Below are positions 1 to 9,008 of a DNA stretch of 64,000 bases, piece after piece. Position 1 is the first letter of the stretch; each line of letters starts with the position of its first letter. The DNA comes from Agrobacterium tumefaciens. Lineage in GTDB: Bacteria > Pseudomonadota > Alphaproteobacteria > Rhizobiales > Rhizobiaceae. Made by a program: the position numbers and the translations under genes. The DNA is taken from positions 992,001 to 1,056,000 of the forward strand of contig NZ_CP115842.1 in assembly GCF_013318015.2 (NCBI RefSeq). Direction: 5' to 3'. A model generated the notes under the pieces. That model was not told where the DNA came from. It saw only the letters and a list, made by a program, of their open reading frames with translations, and made no database searches.

Positions 1-620
1 AGGCCCGCGCCCAGTTTGCCGCCGGGGTGAAACACCTTGAAATCACCGGCAGTGAAATTGCGTGCTTCCAGAAGCGCAACGGCAAGGGCATCGCCAAGTG
101 CCAGCTGCATCAATGTGGAGGTGGTAGGCGCAAGACCGAGCGGGCAGGCTTCCTGTTCATTGGGAACCAGAAGCACGATATCGGCTGCCTTCGCCAGCGA
201 TGCACTCTCCGAACAGGTAAGTGCAATCAGCGGGATGGAGAAACGGCGCGAATAGTTGATGATGCTACGCAGCTCTGAACTTTCACCGCCTTTGGAGATC
301 GCCAGCACCACATCATCGCCGCCGATCATGCCCAGATCGCCATGGTTGGCCTCTGCCGCATGCACGAAAAATGCAGGCGTTCCGGTGGAGGCGAAGGTGG
401 CCGCGAGCTTGGCGCCTATGTGGCCGCTTTTACCAACACCGGTGATGATGAGGCGGCCATTAGACTGGCCGATCGTCTCGATCGCCTTGCAGAAAGGTTC
501 GGAAAGCCCGTTTTTGAGGGCCTCTTCAAGAGCGGCAAGGCCAGCCCTCTCCATCGAAATCGTCCGCACGGCGGATTCAATCGCATTGTCTTCAACCAGT
601 TTCACGGCTCTCGTAATCAT
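1..620 (-). CDS. kdsD: Arabinose-5-phosphate isomerase, KpsF/GutQ family (3' end beyond window)
   Basis: Interconverts ribulose-5-phosphate and arabinose-5-phosphate, the first step of Kdo synthesis for lipopolysaccharide or capsule. The visible 206 residues start at MITRAVKLVEDN and form the SIS sugar-isomerase domain, with the phosphate-binding stretch GVGKSGHIGAKLA, the HAAEANHGDLGM segment and ISKGGESSE. It ends in HPGGKLGAG, the usual junction before the two CBS domains expected beyond base 1. The family is about 320-335 residues, so roughly a third is missing because of the window edge. Family assignment is secure; the exact paralogue (KdsD, KpsF or GutQ) cannot be told from this part. 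Confidence 0.9.
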   Translation of the reverse strand, partial: MITRAVKLVEDNAIESAVRTISMERAGLAALEEALKNGLSEPFCKAIETIGQSNGRLIITGVGKSGHIGAKLAATFASTGTPAFFVHAAEANHGDLGMIGGDDVVLAISKGGESSELRSIINYSRRFSIPLIALTCSESASLAKAADIVLLVPNEQEACPLGLAPTTSTLMQLALGDALAVALLEARNFTAGDFKVFHPGGKLGAG

Positions 621-680
621 GGCCGACTGTTACTATTTCAACTGGAATAAGTCCACTCTACAGCCGAAAATTGCCGCTCT

Positions 681-1046
681 TTAGTGACGCAGGTTCGGCG
701 GAGAAATCTCCTCCATCGTTCCCATCCGCTTGAAAGGGATGTTCTCTTCATCGACCAAATATCGCCCGACTGTCCTAATCCACGAGATAGAGCCGTCATC
801 ACGGCGCACAGCATATTCCTGATGGTAAAAGCTGGCGGCCTTGAGCGTCGTGAGCGCAGTTTCGATCACATGATTGCGATGGCCGATATCCACTTTTTCG
901 AGCATCTGGAAAATGCTGATGCCCTGCATCGCCTGCCGCAAAGGAATGCCCAAGAGTTCAGCGCAGACTTCGTCTAGATAGAATCGGTCATTGGTAATAT
1001 CCCAGCAATAAAAACCGACCTGCTTGACGTTCAAAACGGGATTCAT
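681..1046 (-). CDS. Small PAS-domain protein
   Basis: A 121-residue protein that is essentially one PAS fold: an N-terminal VGFYCWDITNDRFYLDE stretch, a central AELLGIPL helix, and a C-terminal YAVRRDDGSISWIRTVGRY strand region typical of PAS_3/PAC. No kinase, GGDEF or HTH output domain is attached, so it would act as a stand-alone sensor or partner module. I chose the ATG beginning MNPVLNVKQ; a TTG 69 bases further upstream (1115) would add 23 residues that do not look like PAS. No strong ribosome binding site is visible for either. Ligand and partner are unknown. Confidence 0.7.
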   Translation of the reverse strand: MNPVLNVKQVGFYCWDITNDRFYLDEVCAELLGIPLRQAMQGISIFQMLEKVDIGHRNHVIETALTTLKAASFYHQEYAVRRDDGSISWIRTVGRYLVDEENIPFKRMGTMEEISPPNLRH

Positions 1047-1450
1047 GAAACGACGCTGTGACACAAAATAAAAATCAATTGGATTGCTAAAATAAAACGG
1101 ATGAGTTCCACCCAATCATAGGGCGATTCCGTATCAAAATGAAACGTTTAAATCTGATCATATTCGAAATATTGGGCATCTCGGCAAATTTTCTTCAGTC
1201 GCGGTGCCGAAGCGGCCAGATCGAACTAGGAAGCCCCCCAGCTTTGCCGCAGCCACAGATGTGGTGAAATCCGGGAGGTCTTTATCAACTGTTAACCATA
1301 AAAATCCTATTGTTAAAGCGATATTAAAACTTGCGTCGCGTGTCTGGTCTCTGGGTCGTCCACTTCATCCGTCTGCCGCTCATTCGGCTTCAGGAAATGC
1401 TGAGACGAACTTTCGATCCGACATCGGCCAAATGCGCCGGGTGAAGAGGA
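1047..1450. other. Intergenic region, no recognised gene
   Basis: About 400 bases between the PAS gene (leftward) and the outer-membrane gene (rightward), so it must hold both promoters. It contains AT-rich stretches around 1130-1180 and 1290-1330. I see no RNA gene, strong terminator or repeat. Open frames that enter it from the right overlap the outer-membrane gene in the wrong frame. Confidence 0.5.
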
Positions 1451-2929
1451 ATGATTGTGAAGGGCACCGCCACACGTCTGCCGACGTCGCGGAAAGCAGC
1501 AACCCTGCTGCTGCTTGCCTGTACGCTTCTCTACACCCCGGGAACTGTTTTCGCGCAAACAGCGGCCACGCGGCTGCCGGTCGCAGTTCCATCCGGCGAT
1601 GCAACGCCGACAGAGAACCCCACAACGACAACTGAAAACGAGGCAAGCATGGTGCGAGCAGCACCGCAACAGCAACTATGGCGCCCCTCGAATAATCCGG
1701 GCGACCCGATTTCCGAACAGCGGGAAGAAGCGGGCCAGCCTTATGCCGACGCGGAAAACCCATATGAGCCAACGGTAGACGGCGGTGAAAACCCGCAAAG
1801 AGCCACCGAACCCGGACAAACCCCCGGTATCCGGCTCGGTACATTCCTGCTGCGGCCTTCGATCAGCCAGACGATCAATACGGAAAAGCAGACGAACACC
1901 GGCGGCCCTTCCAGACGTAACTACCTAACGACAGGTATTCGCGGCACACTAACCAGCGACTGGTCCCGCCATGCGCTGACTGTAACAGGCGATGGAGCCT
2001 GGGAGAAAAATTTCGGCAGCAAGAATGGTGAAGAGCCGAGGGCGCGGATAGAAGCCGATCTGCGCCTCGATCTCGGCGAAGAAACGACGGCTAATCTCAA
2101 GGCGGGTTACGAATTCAGTCGTGAAGGCACTACGGACCCCAACGCTTTGACTGGCGCTGCCGTGCAGGGCGGAGAACACCGTTTCACGACCGGCGCATCG
2201 ATCCAACGGGATTTCGGCAAGCTGCGCGGGCTAGCGGCGCTCGATCTGTCGCGTACGGTCTACACGGATGCAAAGGGCATAAACGGCCAGCCGATCAGTC
2301 TTAGCGATCGCGACCAGAACGGCGCGAACCTGCGCGGCCGTATCGGCTACGAATTGTCACCGGCCCTGATCCCGTTCCTCGAATTGAACGCGGGAACGAC
2401 CAAATATGACAGGCGCCTGGACAATACCGGTTACGCACGGTCCTCGAATTCCTACGGCGCCAAAATTGGAGCCGAGGTCGATCTTGGCGAGAAGACCCGC
2501 GGCGAGGCCGCCATCGGCTATCTACGTAAACAATATGACGACGACCGCATCGCTTCCATCGGCGCGCTGACACTGGACGGCGAACTGAACTGGTCGCCGC
2601 AGCGCGGCACCAACGTCAATCTTGGCCTGCGCACGACGATAGAGGATTTCGCCGGCGGACCACAGGGCGGCTGGATTTCCTATCGGCTGGATGCCGGGCT
2701 GACCCATGAATTGCGCAGCAATCTGGTCGCGCGGCTGACCGGGCAGATCGTGCACCGGACATTTCCCTCCTCCGATATCGAGGATGCCGTGGAATACACC
2801 GCAGGCGCTGGCTTGACCTGGGGGCTGAACCGCTATCTCGATCTGACGGCGGACGTTAGTTATCAGTGGACGCCAATTTATGACAGCAACGAACTGCGCG
2901 TCGGCGCGGGGCTTGTCCTGAAACGATAA
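1451..2929 (+). CDS. Outer-membrane beta-barrel protein (BBP2_2-like)
   Basis: A 492-residue secreted protein. It starts with a Sec signal peptide (basic TRLPTSRKAA, hydrophobic TLLLLACTLLY, then a FAQ cleavage site), followed by a Pro/Glu/Gln-rich linker to about residue 120. From about residue 125 on come alternating polar and hydrophobic strands of 9-12 residues with repeated Gly-Tyr/Leu turns, ending in GAGLVLKR. This is the pattern of the rhizobial putative beta-barrel porin 2 family. Substrate and function are unknown. An AGAGGA stretch abuts the ATG, so a GTG two codons later is an alternative start. It converges on galU across a shared hairpin. Confidence 0.75.
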   Translation: MIVKGTATRLPTSRKAATLLLLACTLLYTPGTVFAQTAATRLPVAVPSGDATPTENPTTTTENEASMVRAAPQQQLWRPSNNPGDPISEQREEAGQPYADAENPYEPTVDGGENPQRATEPGQTPGIRLGTFLLRPSISQTINTEKQTNTGGPSRRNYLTTGIRGTLTSDWSRHALTVTGDGAWEKNFGSKNGEEPRARIEADLRLDLGEETTANLKAGYEFSREGTTDPNALTGAAVQGGEHRFTTGASIQRDFGKLRGLAALDLSRTVYTDAKGINGQPISLSDRDQNGANLRGRIGYELSPALIPFLELNAGTTKYDRRLDNTGYARSSNSYGAKIGAEVDLGEKTRGEAAIGYLRKQYDDDRIASIGALTLDGELNWSPQRGTNVNLGLRTTIEDFAGGPQGGWISYRLDAGLTHELRSNLVARLTGQIVHRTFPSSDIEDAVEYTAGAGLTWGLNRYLDLTADVSYQWTPIYDSNELRVGAGLVLKR

Positions 2930-2946
2930 CGTTGCCCCAAACAGAA

Positions 2947-2968
2947 ATCCCGGCGCGAAGGCCGGGAT
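2947..2968. terminator. Bidirectional hairpin between convergent genes
   Basis: Perfect 8-bp stem ATCCCGGC/GCCGGGAT with a 6-base loop between the stop codons of the outer-membrane gene and galU. On the minus strand it is followed by TTTCTGTTT, so it best serves galU; its position also suits the plus-strand gene. Confidence 0.6.
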
Positions 2969-2988
2969 CCCGTTGTCCAGTTGGTAAA

Positions 2989-3876
2989 TTACTTCAGTCC
3001 GTCGATAAGAGCCTTGATCGGCTCCTCGATTGCGGGGCGGATGTCAGCGCGTTCGAGCGCGAAAGCAACGTTGGCAAGAATGAAACCGTCCTTGGCGCCG
3101 CAATCGAACGTCTGCCCGCGGAAATGATAGCCAGCGAATTCCTGGGACTTGGCAAGCGTCAACATGCCGTCCGTCAGCTGGATTTCGTTGCCGGCGCCCC
3201 GTTCCTGATTTTCCAGAATGTCGAAAATCTCAGGCTGAAGGATGTAGCGACCGTTGATGTAGAAATTCGAAGGTGCCGTACCCTTGGCAGGCTTCTCGAC
3301 CATTTCAGTGATCTTGAAACCCTCGCCCACGGCGTTACCCACGCCGACGATGCCGTATTTATGCGTCTGATCGGGAGCGCATTCCTGCACCGCGATGACG
3401 TTGCCGGCGGTCTGGTCATAAAGTTCGACCATGCCCTTGAGGCAGCTTTTCTGTGAATGCATGATCATATCAGGCAGCAGCACGGCGAAAGGTTCGTCGC
3501 CGACGATATCACGCGCACACCAGACCGCATGGCCAAGACCAAGCGGCACCTGCTGACGCGTGAAGCTTGCCGTGCCCGCCTTGGGCAGAAGGCCGGCCAG
3601 CAATGTAAGCTCGGCATTCTTGTTGCGCTCGCGCAGCATTTGTTCGAGTTCAAATTGAATATCAAAATAATCTTCAATCACCGCCTTGCCGCGGCCGGTG
3701 ACAAATACAAAATGCTCGATGCCCGCTTCCGCCGCCTCGTCGACGACGTATTGAATGACCGGCTTGTCAACGACAGTGAGCATTTCTTTCGGAACCGCCT
3801 TGGTTGCGGGCAGGAAACGCGTACCCAGACCTGCGACCGGAAATACGGCCTTCCGAATTTTCTTATGTTCTACCAC
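2989..3876 (-). CDS. galU: UTP--glucose-1-phosphate uridylyltransferase
   Basis: Makes UDP-glucose from UTP and glucose-1-phosphate for exopolysaccharide, cyclic glucan and LPS synthesis. At 295 residues it has the usual length. The nucleotide-binding motif [16 protein letters not shown] sits at residues 12-27, followed by [27 protein letters not shown] and VEKPAKG mark the metal and sugar site. The ATG is preceded by GGAGGG at good spacing. It is divergent from the lytic transglycosylase gene over a 195-base region that holds a perfect inverted repeat. Rhizobial homologues have also been called exoN or celG; enzyme identity is secure. Confidence 0.95.
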   Translation of the reverse strand: MVEHKKIRKAVFPVAGLGTRFLPATKAVPKEMLTVVDKPVIQYVVDEAAEAGIEHFVFVTGRGKAVIEDYFDIQFELEQMLRERNKNAELTLLAGLLPKAGTASFTRQQVPLGLGHAVWCARDIVGDEPFAVLLPDMIMHSQKSCLKGMVELYDQTAGNVIAVQECAPDQTHKYGIVGVGNAVGEGFKITEMVEKPAKGTAPSNFYINGRYILQPEIFDILENQERGAGNEIQLTDGMLTLAKSQEFAGYHFRGQTFDCGAKDGFILANVAFALERADIRPAIEEPIKALIDGLK

Positions 3877-3921
3877 ATATCCCTCCTGAGAGATAAAACT
3901 TGATCACAATCCCCGCACAGT

Positions 3922-3944
3922 GTTGTTATTTCAAAAATAACAAC
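3922..3944. repeat. Perfect AT-rich inverted repeat between galU and transglycosylase gene
   Basis: GTTGTTATTT, three bases, then AAATAACAAC: a perfect 10-bp stem in the divergent intergenic region. No T-run follows on either strand, so it reads more like a protein-binding site or cruciform than a terminator. It lies about 45 bases upstream of the galU start and about 130 upstream of the other gene. Confidence 0.5.
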
Positions 3945-4071
3945 GTTTTGTAAAGGGTGACGCTACCATCTATTAATGGTAAAGAATTTGTTGACATTCT
4001 TTTGTTATGCATGACGACGCCCGATGCGTTTTCGCAATCGAAATGATATTCGAGAGAACGAAAGACTGACG

Positions 4072-5295
4072 ATGACAAAGATGATCCTTTCAAATGTCCG
4101 CAAATTCGGCTGCATGATGGTTGCAGGTCTGGCGATCTCGCTGGCCCCCGTCTCGGCCCGGGCCGATGCTGGGTTCAAGCAGTGGATCAACCAGTTCTAC
4201 GCAACAGCCGCGAAAGAAGGCATTAGCAAGGCGACCTACCAGAAAGCCTTTGCTGGTGTCAGCGAGCCGGATCCGGATGCGCTGCGCAAGGCGACCTTCC
4301 AGCCGGAATTCACCACCCAGATCTGGGATTATCTCGATTCCCGCGTCAACCCCTATACGGTGCGCATCGGCCGCGAGATGAAGATGAAGCACGCGACGAC
4401 GCTCAACTGGATCGAGCGCAACTTCAACGTCGACAAACATATCATTCTCGCCATCTGGTCGATGGAATCGAATTACGGCGCGGTTCTCGAAAAGCCGGAG
4501 CGCCTGCACAATATTCCGCAGGCACTGGCCACGCTCGCCTATTCCGACCCCAAACGCGCCAAGTTCGCGCGCACGCAATTGATCGCCGCACTCAAAATCC
4601 TGCAGGCAGGCGATGTCACGCCCAAGCAGCTGACGGGTTCCTGGGCGGGGGCAATGGGCCATACCCAGTTCATTCCGACCAGCTACCTGCTCTATGCTGT
4701 CGATGCGGACGGCAACGGTAAGCGCGACATCTGGCACTCGGTTCCGGACGCGCTGGCGACGGCCGCCAATCTACTCGCCAAGAATGGCTGGGAACCCGGC
4801 CGGACCTGGGGTTACGAAACAGCCGTGCCGCGTGGCGGCGCCCGTTATGAGGGGCAGACGAAGTCCATTGCGGAATGGACCAAGCTTGGCTTTGCCCGCC
4901 CGAACGGCAAGAATTTCACCCGCGGCTCCGATCGCGCCATGCTGAAACTGCAGGGTGGGGCAAATGGTCCAGGTTTCCTGATGATGAAAAACTTCTTCAC
5001 CATCAAGAAATACAACGCATCCGACAGCTATGCGCTGGCCGTTGGCCTGCTTGCTGACGAGATCGCCGGTTATGGCGGCATGCAGCAGAAATGGCCGCGT
5101 CCGGACGGCACGCTGGATATTCGTGAAAAATTCGAACTCCAGACCCGCATGAAGGAACTTGGCTATTACGATGGCGAAGTCGATGGCAATTTCGGCTCCG
5201 GCTCGAAGGCGGCGATCAGCGCCATCCAGTCGCGCATGGGCCTCGAAACCGACGGTCAGCCGTCGCAGCGATTGCTGAGAGCACTGCGGAATTGA
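4072..5295 (+). CDS. Periplasmic lytic murein transglycosylase (SLT_2 + peptidoglycan-binding)
   Basis: Cleaves glycan strands of peptidoglycan to anhydro-muropeptides. The 407-residue protein has a signal peptide ending around APVSARA. An MltB/SLT_2 catalytic domain (about residues 35-330) carries the catalytic glutamate in WSMESNYGAV plus GSWAGAMGHTQFIPTSY. A C-terminal PG_binding_1 domain runs from FELQTRMKELGYYDG to the end. I chose the ATG of MTKMILSNVRKF because the signal peptide begins there; an in-frame ATG 16 codons upstream (4024) would put charged residues in front of it. The next gene starts 64 bases downstream and may be co-transcribed, giving two envelope proteins together. Confidence 0.9.
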   Translation: MTKMILSNVRKFGCMMVAGLAISLAPVSARADAGFKQWINQFYATAAKEGISKATYQKAFAGVSEPDPDALRKATFQPEFTTQIWDYLDSRVNPYTVRIGREMKMKHATTLNWIERNFNVDKHIILAIWSMESNYGAVLEKPERLHNIPQALATLAYSDPKRAKFARTQLIAALKILQAGDVTPKQLTGSWAGAMGHTQFIPTSYLLYAVDADGNGKRDIWHSVPDALATAANLLAKNGWEPGRTWGYETAVPRGGARYEGQTKSIAEWTKLGFARPNGKNFTRGSDRAMLKLQGGANGPGFLMMKNFFTIKKYNASDSYALAVGLLADEIAGYGGMQQKWPRPDGTLDIREKFELQTRMKELGYYDGEVDGNFGSGSKAAISAIQSRMGLETDGQPSQRLLRALRN

Positions 5296-5359
5296 TAATA
5301 TGCCGGTGAATTCGGCGGCGGTCTTCAACGCCGCCGAAGCATCCGGAAGGATCGATGTC

Positions 5360-6595
5360 ATGAGTAGGAAACCTGCGGCGAAAAGCACAAGTACGGGCTG
5401 GCGCATCTGCGCCATCATTCTTTGTGCTGTCTTGTGCACGCCGCTTGTCCCTTCGCAAACCTTCGCCCAGGAACAGCGACGCACCCTTTTCGAAATGCTG
5501 TTTGGCCGGCCCGTGGGCCGGGAGGACACGCCCGGCCGCGAATACCAGCCCCGCAGTCGCCGGGATTTCCCGGCTGCCCCGCGTGAAAAATCAGTCACCC
5601 GTCCGCAACCCGCAAGAAAAGCGCCTTCGGTGGTTCAAATGCGAACCATAAAACCGGAGCCGACCGCCAAGCTTGAAAATGCCAGGCGTGTTCTGGTCGT
5701 CGGTGATTTTCTGGCCGGTGGCATGGGGGAAGAATTGGTCAATGCCTTCGCCAGCTCTCCGGGAATTTCGGTCGATGTGCGCGCGAATGGTTCTTCGGGC
5801 CTCGTACGCACGGATTATTACGACTGGTTCGCCAATCTGCCGCAGTTCATAACCGAAACAAATCCCGCCACCATCGTCATCATGATGGGATCGAACGATC
5901 GCCAGCAGATGCAGATCGGCGATACCAGGGAAAAATTTGGCACCGATGTCTGGTTCAAGGAATATGAGCGGCGGATCGATGAACTTCTGACCCTTGCCGG
6001 CCGCCCGAAGGTGCCGCTGCTGTGGGTTGGCCTGCCGGCCTTCCAGTCAACCTCACTCTCGGCCGATCTCGTCGGCTTCAACCGGCTTTATCGCAGCCAT
6101 ATCGAAAAATACGGCGGCGAATTCGTCGATGTCTGGGACGGCTTTGTCGACGAGGCCGGTAAATTTGTCATCACCGGCTACGACATGAACGGGCAGCAGG
6201 CCCGTCTGCGTGAGGCAGATGGCGTCGGCATGACGCAGGCCGGCAAACGCAAGCTTGCTTTTTACGTCGAGAAATTCGTGCGCAGGCACCTCGACAGCGC
6301 CGGACCGGACCTCGTGAAACTGGACGGCAGCAATTTGCCTGCACTCACCTCCCTGCCCGCGCTTGGCATCGACGCGGGACAGGTGCGCACCCAGCCGATC
6401 AGCCTGACCGATCCGAACCTCGATGGCGGTGACAAGCTGCTTGGCGATGTCCCTTCGACGGCCGTATCGGCACGTGTCTCGGTGGTGGAATCGCCACGCG
6501 AACGGCTGACCAAGCGGGGCGAGATGGCCGATGCACCGGCGGGTCGTATCGATGACTACCGGATTGTCCCGGATACTGCTCAGGCCAGACAGTAG
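5360..6595 (+). CDS. DUF459 protein, SGNH-hydrolase fold lacking canonical Ser and His
   Basis: A 411-residue exported protein: the N-terminal hydrophobic segment ICAIILCAVLCTPLVP is followed by a FAQ-type cleavage site, then a basic, Pro-rich linker to about residue 110. The SGNH fold follows. Block I reads VVGDFLAGGM, with Phe where the nucleophilic Ser of GDS should be. Block III GSND is intact (IVIMMGSNDRQQM). The block V region reads DGVGMTQAGKRK, with Gly where the His of DGxH is expected. It therefore probably binds rather than hydrolyses, though this pattern may be normal for rhizobial DUF459 proteins. The ATG of MSRKPAAKS follows a GGAAGG ribosome site. It lies behind the transglycosylase gene, suggesting a cell-wall role. 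Confidence 0.75.
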   Translation: MSRKPAAKSTSTGWRICAIILCAVLCTPLVPSQTFAQEQRRTLFEMLFGRPVGREDTPGREYQPRSRRDFPAAPREKSVTRPQPARKAPSVVQMRTIKPEPTAKLENARRVLVVGDFLAGGMGEELVNAFASSPGISVDVRANGSSGLVRTDYYDWFANLPQFITETNPATIVIMMGSNDRQQMQIGDTREKFGTDVWFKEYERRIDELLTLAGRPKVPLLWVGLPAFQSTSLSADLVGFNRLYRSHIEKYGGEFVDVWDGFVDEAGKFVITGYDMNGQQARLREADGVGMTQAGKRKLAFYVEKFVRRHLDSAGPDLVKLDGSNLPALTSLPALGIDAGQVRTQPISLTDPNLDGGDKLLGDVPSTAVSARVSVVESPRERLTKRGEMADAPAGRIDDYRIVPDTAQARQ

Positions 6596-6801
6596 CCACT
6601 TCTCCGCCGTCGCTACGGCTCGAACCGGCGTAATGTTGAGGCAACCCGGCAATGGCAGGATAAATTCAGCTTTGCAGCAAATGCGGGGTCGGCCAATTGC
6701 CCTCCCCTGCCCGCGTCTTACTGCACGGTGATATTTATCCGATGCCCCCGCGCCCCTTCCTCTCCGGGAAGGCGTACGCCAGACACTGCCGAGAACAATT
6801 C

Positions 6802-7476
6802 ATGCGCCTGCTGCTTGTTGAAGACGAACGCGAAATGGCAGCAGCCCTTTCCGCCGCCCTGCACCGGTTCGATATCATCGTGGACAATGTCGGCACGCTC
6901 GATCTTGCCCGGCATGCGATCATGGACGGTGTTCACGATCTTGTCGTACTCGACCGGCAATTGCCCGATGGCGATGGCATCCAGCTTATAGAAGATCTGC
7001 GTCTGCTTCCCGTCACACCGCCCGTCATCGTGCTGACAGCGCAAGGCACGCTTGCGGATCGGGTGAACGGCCTGAACCTTGGTGCGGACGATTATCTGGC
7101 CAAGCCCTTCGCTGTCGAGGAACTCCTTGCTCGCATCCGCGCCCTGATGCGCCGGCCAGCCGGCAGCGTGACGATGACGGCGAAACTGGGCAAGCTGGAA
7201 TTTTGCTTCGAAACCCGCGAAGTCCGCATCAAGGGAGAGTTTATTCCCCTGACCAGACGCGAATTGCTGATCCTTGAAGCCCTGTTGCGTCGGCAGGGCA
7301 GAACGGTGCTGCGATCGGTACTGGAAGAGGCGGTTTATAATTTCGACGATGAAATCCAGTCGAATGCGCTTGATTCCCATATCTCCCGTCTGCGCCGCAA
7401 ATTGCAGGCAGCGGATGCGGGTCTGGAGGTTCACGGTATTCGCGGCGTCGGTTATCTGCTGAGGGCGGCCTCATGA
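6802..7476 (+). CDS. OmpR/PhoB-family response regulator
   Basis: A DNA-binding response regulator of 224 residues. The receiver domain (1-115) has the acidic pair ED near residues 7-8, the phospho-acceptor Asp51 in VVLDRQLPDGDG, and the conserved Lys in LAKPFAVEELLARI. The C-terminal winged helix (about 130-222) includes LTRRELLILEALLRR and SHISRLRRKLQ. I start it at MRLLLVEDE; upstream in-frame codons encode no receiver sequence. Its stop overlaps the start of the histidine kinase by four bases (ATGA), so the two form a translationally coupled pair. It resembles QseB/TctD-type regulators. The signal and target genes are unknown. Confidence 0.9.
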   Translation: MRLLLVEDEREMAAALSAALHRFDIIVDNVGTLDLARHAIMDGVHDLVVLDRQLPDGDGIQLIEDLRLLPVTPPVIVLTAQGTLADRVNGLNLGADDYLAKPFAVEELLARIRALMRRPAGSVTMTAKLGKLEFCFETREVRIKGEFIPLTRRELLILEALLRRQGRTVLRSVLEEAVYNFDDEIQSNALDSHISRLRRKLQAADAGLEVHGIRGVGYLLRAAS

Positions 7477-8828
7477 AATCGGCCGGAAGGAAATCGCTCA
7501 AGCGACGCCTGACCATTCAATTGCTGCTTTTCCAGATCGGCAGCCTTTTCATCGTCACTGCCGCCTTCGTCGCTTACCTGTCCAGCGGCGCTTCGGGCAG
7601 CGCCCTTCTCAGCCCGGCAGCGGCCCAGATTACAGCCAATGCCATCATGCGTGACAAGGATGGCCGGCTGATGCTTGACGAAACAAATGAATTTGTCGAG
7701 CTGCGCGACAGCATGCCCGGTTTCTGGTTCGTTGCAGTCAGCGAGAAAGGTGAGATCGTGCAGGGTGGGCCGGTGCCTGAGGCCTTTAGCAACATGGATC
7801 AACAGCTTAGCGACGTCAAAGTGTCGGACGTACGCGATGCGGCATTGTCCTACTCCTATCTTGCTGTCTTGCGAATCGCCGTCGTGCGTCGTGCATCGGG
7901 ACCGGCGGGCGAATTCGTTATGGTCGGCAAGGGCGGAGCCTTCAGTATGGCATTCCCGGTCCTGCTGTTCTCCAACATACTGATCATGCCGATCCTCCTT
8001 ATCATGTCCATTGTGACAATCGTGACCATTCCATGGATCATCCGTCGGGAATTTTTCGCACTTTCCGCAATTGCGCGAACGGCGGAAAGCATCGACATCG
8101 ACAAGCGCGGATATCGATTGCCGGATGGCGATATTCCATGGGAGGTGCAGCCGCTCGTGCATGCCGTCAACGGCGCGCTGAAACGGCTGGACGATGGTTA
8201 CGAGCGGCACAAGCGCTTCATTCTCGACGCCGCCCATGAATTGCGGACCCCTGTCGCCATTCTCCAGACCCGTGTCGAAACGTTGCTGGACGGACCGGAC
8301 CGGAGCCGGATATTAGCCGATGCCAGCCGTCTCGCCGTGCTTGCCGAACAGTTGCTCGATCTGCAACGACTTGGCGGGCAAAAGGCGCCGCTTATTCCAC
8401 TAGATCTTGTTGGCCTCTGCCGGTCTGTCGTCGCTGATATGGCGCCGCTTGCAATCTCTCAAGGCTACGAACTTTCGTTCGAGCCGGACGAAGAGCCGAT
8501 CCTCGCCCTTGCCGATGACGCCTCGCTGCAACGCGCCCTGATGAACGTCGTGCAAAACGCCATCGAACATGGCGGCAATCGCGGAACGATCACCATAAAA
8601 GTGGGGGCCAACCGCGTGATCGACATATCCGACCAAGGCAACGGAATTCCCGAAGAGGACCGGGAAGCCGTGTTTGACGCATTTCACCGGTTGATACCGA
8701 AGGATCGCGGTACCGGGCTCGGTCTCAATCTCGTGCAGGAAATCGTCCGCTACCATGGAGGGGAGATCACCATCAGTGATTCCCCATCCGGCGGCGCCTC
8801 CTTCCGTATCAGCCTTCCCTATTGCTGA
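7473..8828 (+). CDS. Sensor histidine kinase of the adjacent response regulator
   Basis: A 451-residue inner-membrane kinase. TM1 is at about residues 15-37 and TM2 at 160-190, enclosing a periplasmic domain of about 120 residues. Then come a HAMP-like linker, a HisKA domain with phospho-acceptor His255 in HELRTPVAILQ, and a HATPase domain with the N-box VVQNAIEHGGN, DQGNGIPEED and GTGLGLNLV. It overlaps the response regulator by four bases and is the last gene before a strong terminator. The short sensor domain and layout resemble QseC/TctE kinases. No ligand can be inferred. Confidence 0.92.
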   Translation: MKSAGRKSLKRRLTIQLLLFQIGSLFIVTAAFVAYLSSGASGSALLSPAAAQITANAIMRDKDGRLMLDETNEFVELRDSMPGFWFVAVSEKGEIVQGGPVPEAFSNMDQQLSDVKVSDVRDAALSYSYLAVLRIAVVRRASGPAGEFVMVGKGGAFSMAFPVLLFSNILIMPILLIMSIVTIVTIPWIIRREFFALSAIARTAESIDIDKRGYRLPDGDIPWEVQPLVHAVNGALKRLDDGYERHKRFILDAAHELRTPVAILQTRVETLLDGPDRSRILADASRLAVLAEQLLDLQRLGGQKAPLIPLDLVGLCRSVVADMAPLAISQGYELSFEPDEEPILALADDASLQRALMNVVQNAIEHGGNRGTITIKVGANRVIDISDQGNGIPEEDREAVFDAFHRLIPKDRGTGLGLNLVQEIVRYHGGEITISDSPSGGASFRISLPYC

Positions 8829-8940
8829 CACGAACCCCGTCTTCGGAAGCACGTAGTGTCATCGCAATTCTCAGGCGCGATATGTTGCCGTCCCCCTGCA
8901 TGCGACACCTCCATCGCGTTTCGGTTCTCCAGTCAACCGA

Positions 8941-8976
8941 AAGGCCTGTTGTGAAACACAACAGGCCTTTTTGTTT
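8941..8976 (+). terminator. Strong Rho-independent terminator after the two-component operon
   Basis: A 13-bp perfect stem (AAGGCCTGTTGTG / CACAACAGGCCTT) with an AAA loop, directly followed by TTTGTTTT. It lies 110 bases after the kinase stop and just before the convergent gltD stop. Confidence 0.9.
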
Positions 8977-9008
8977 TCGTTACGACGGCTTGCGCCGCGT
9001 CAACTCGC

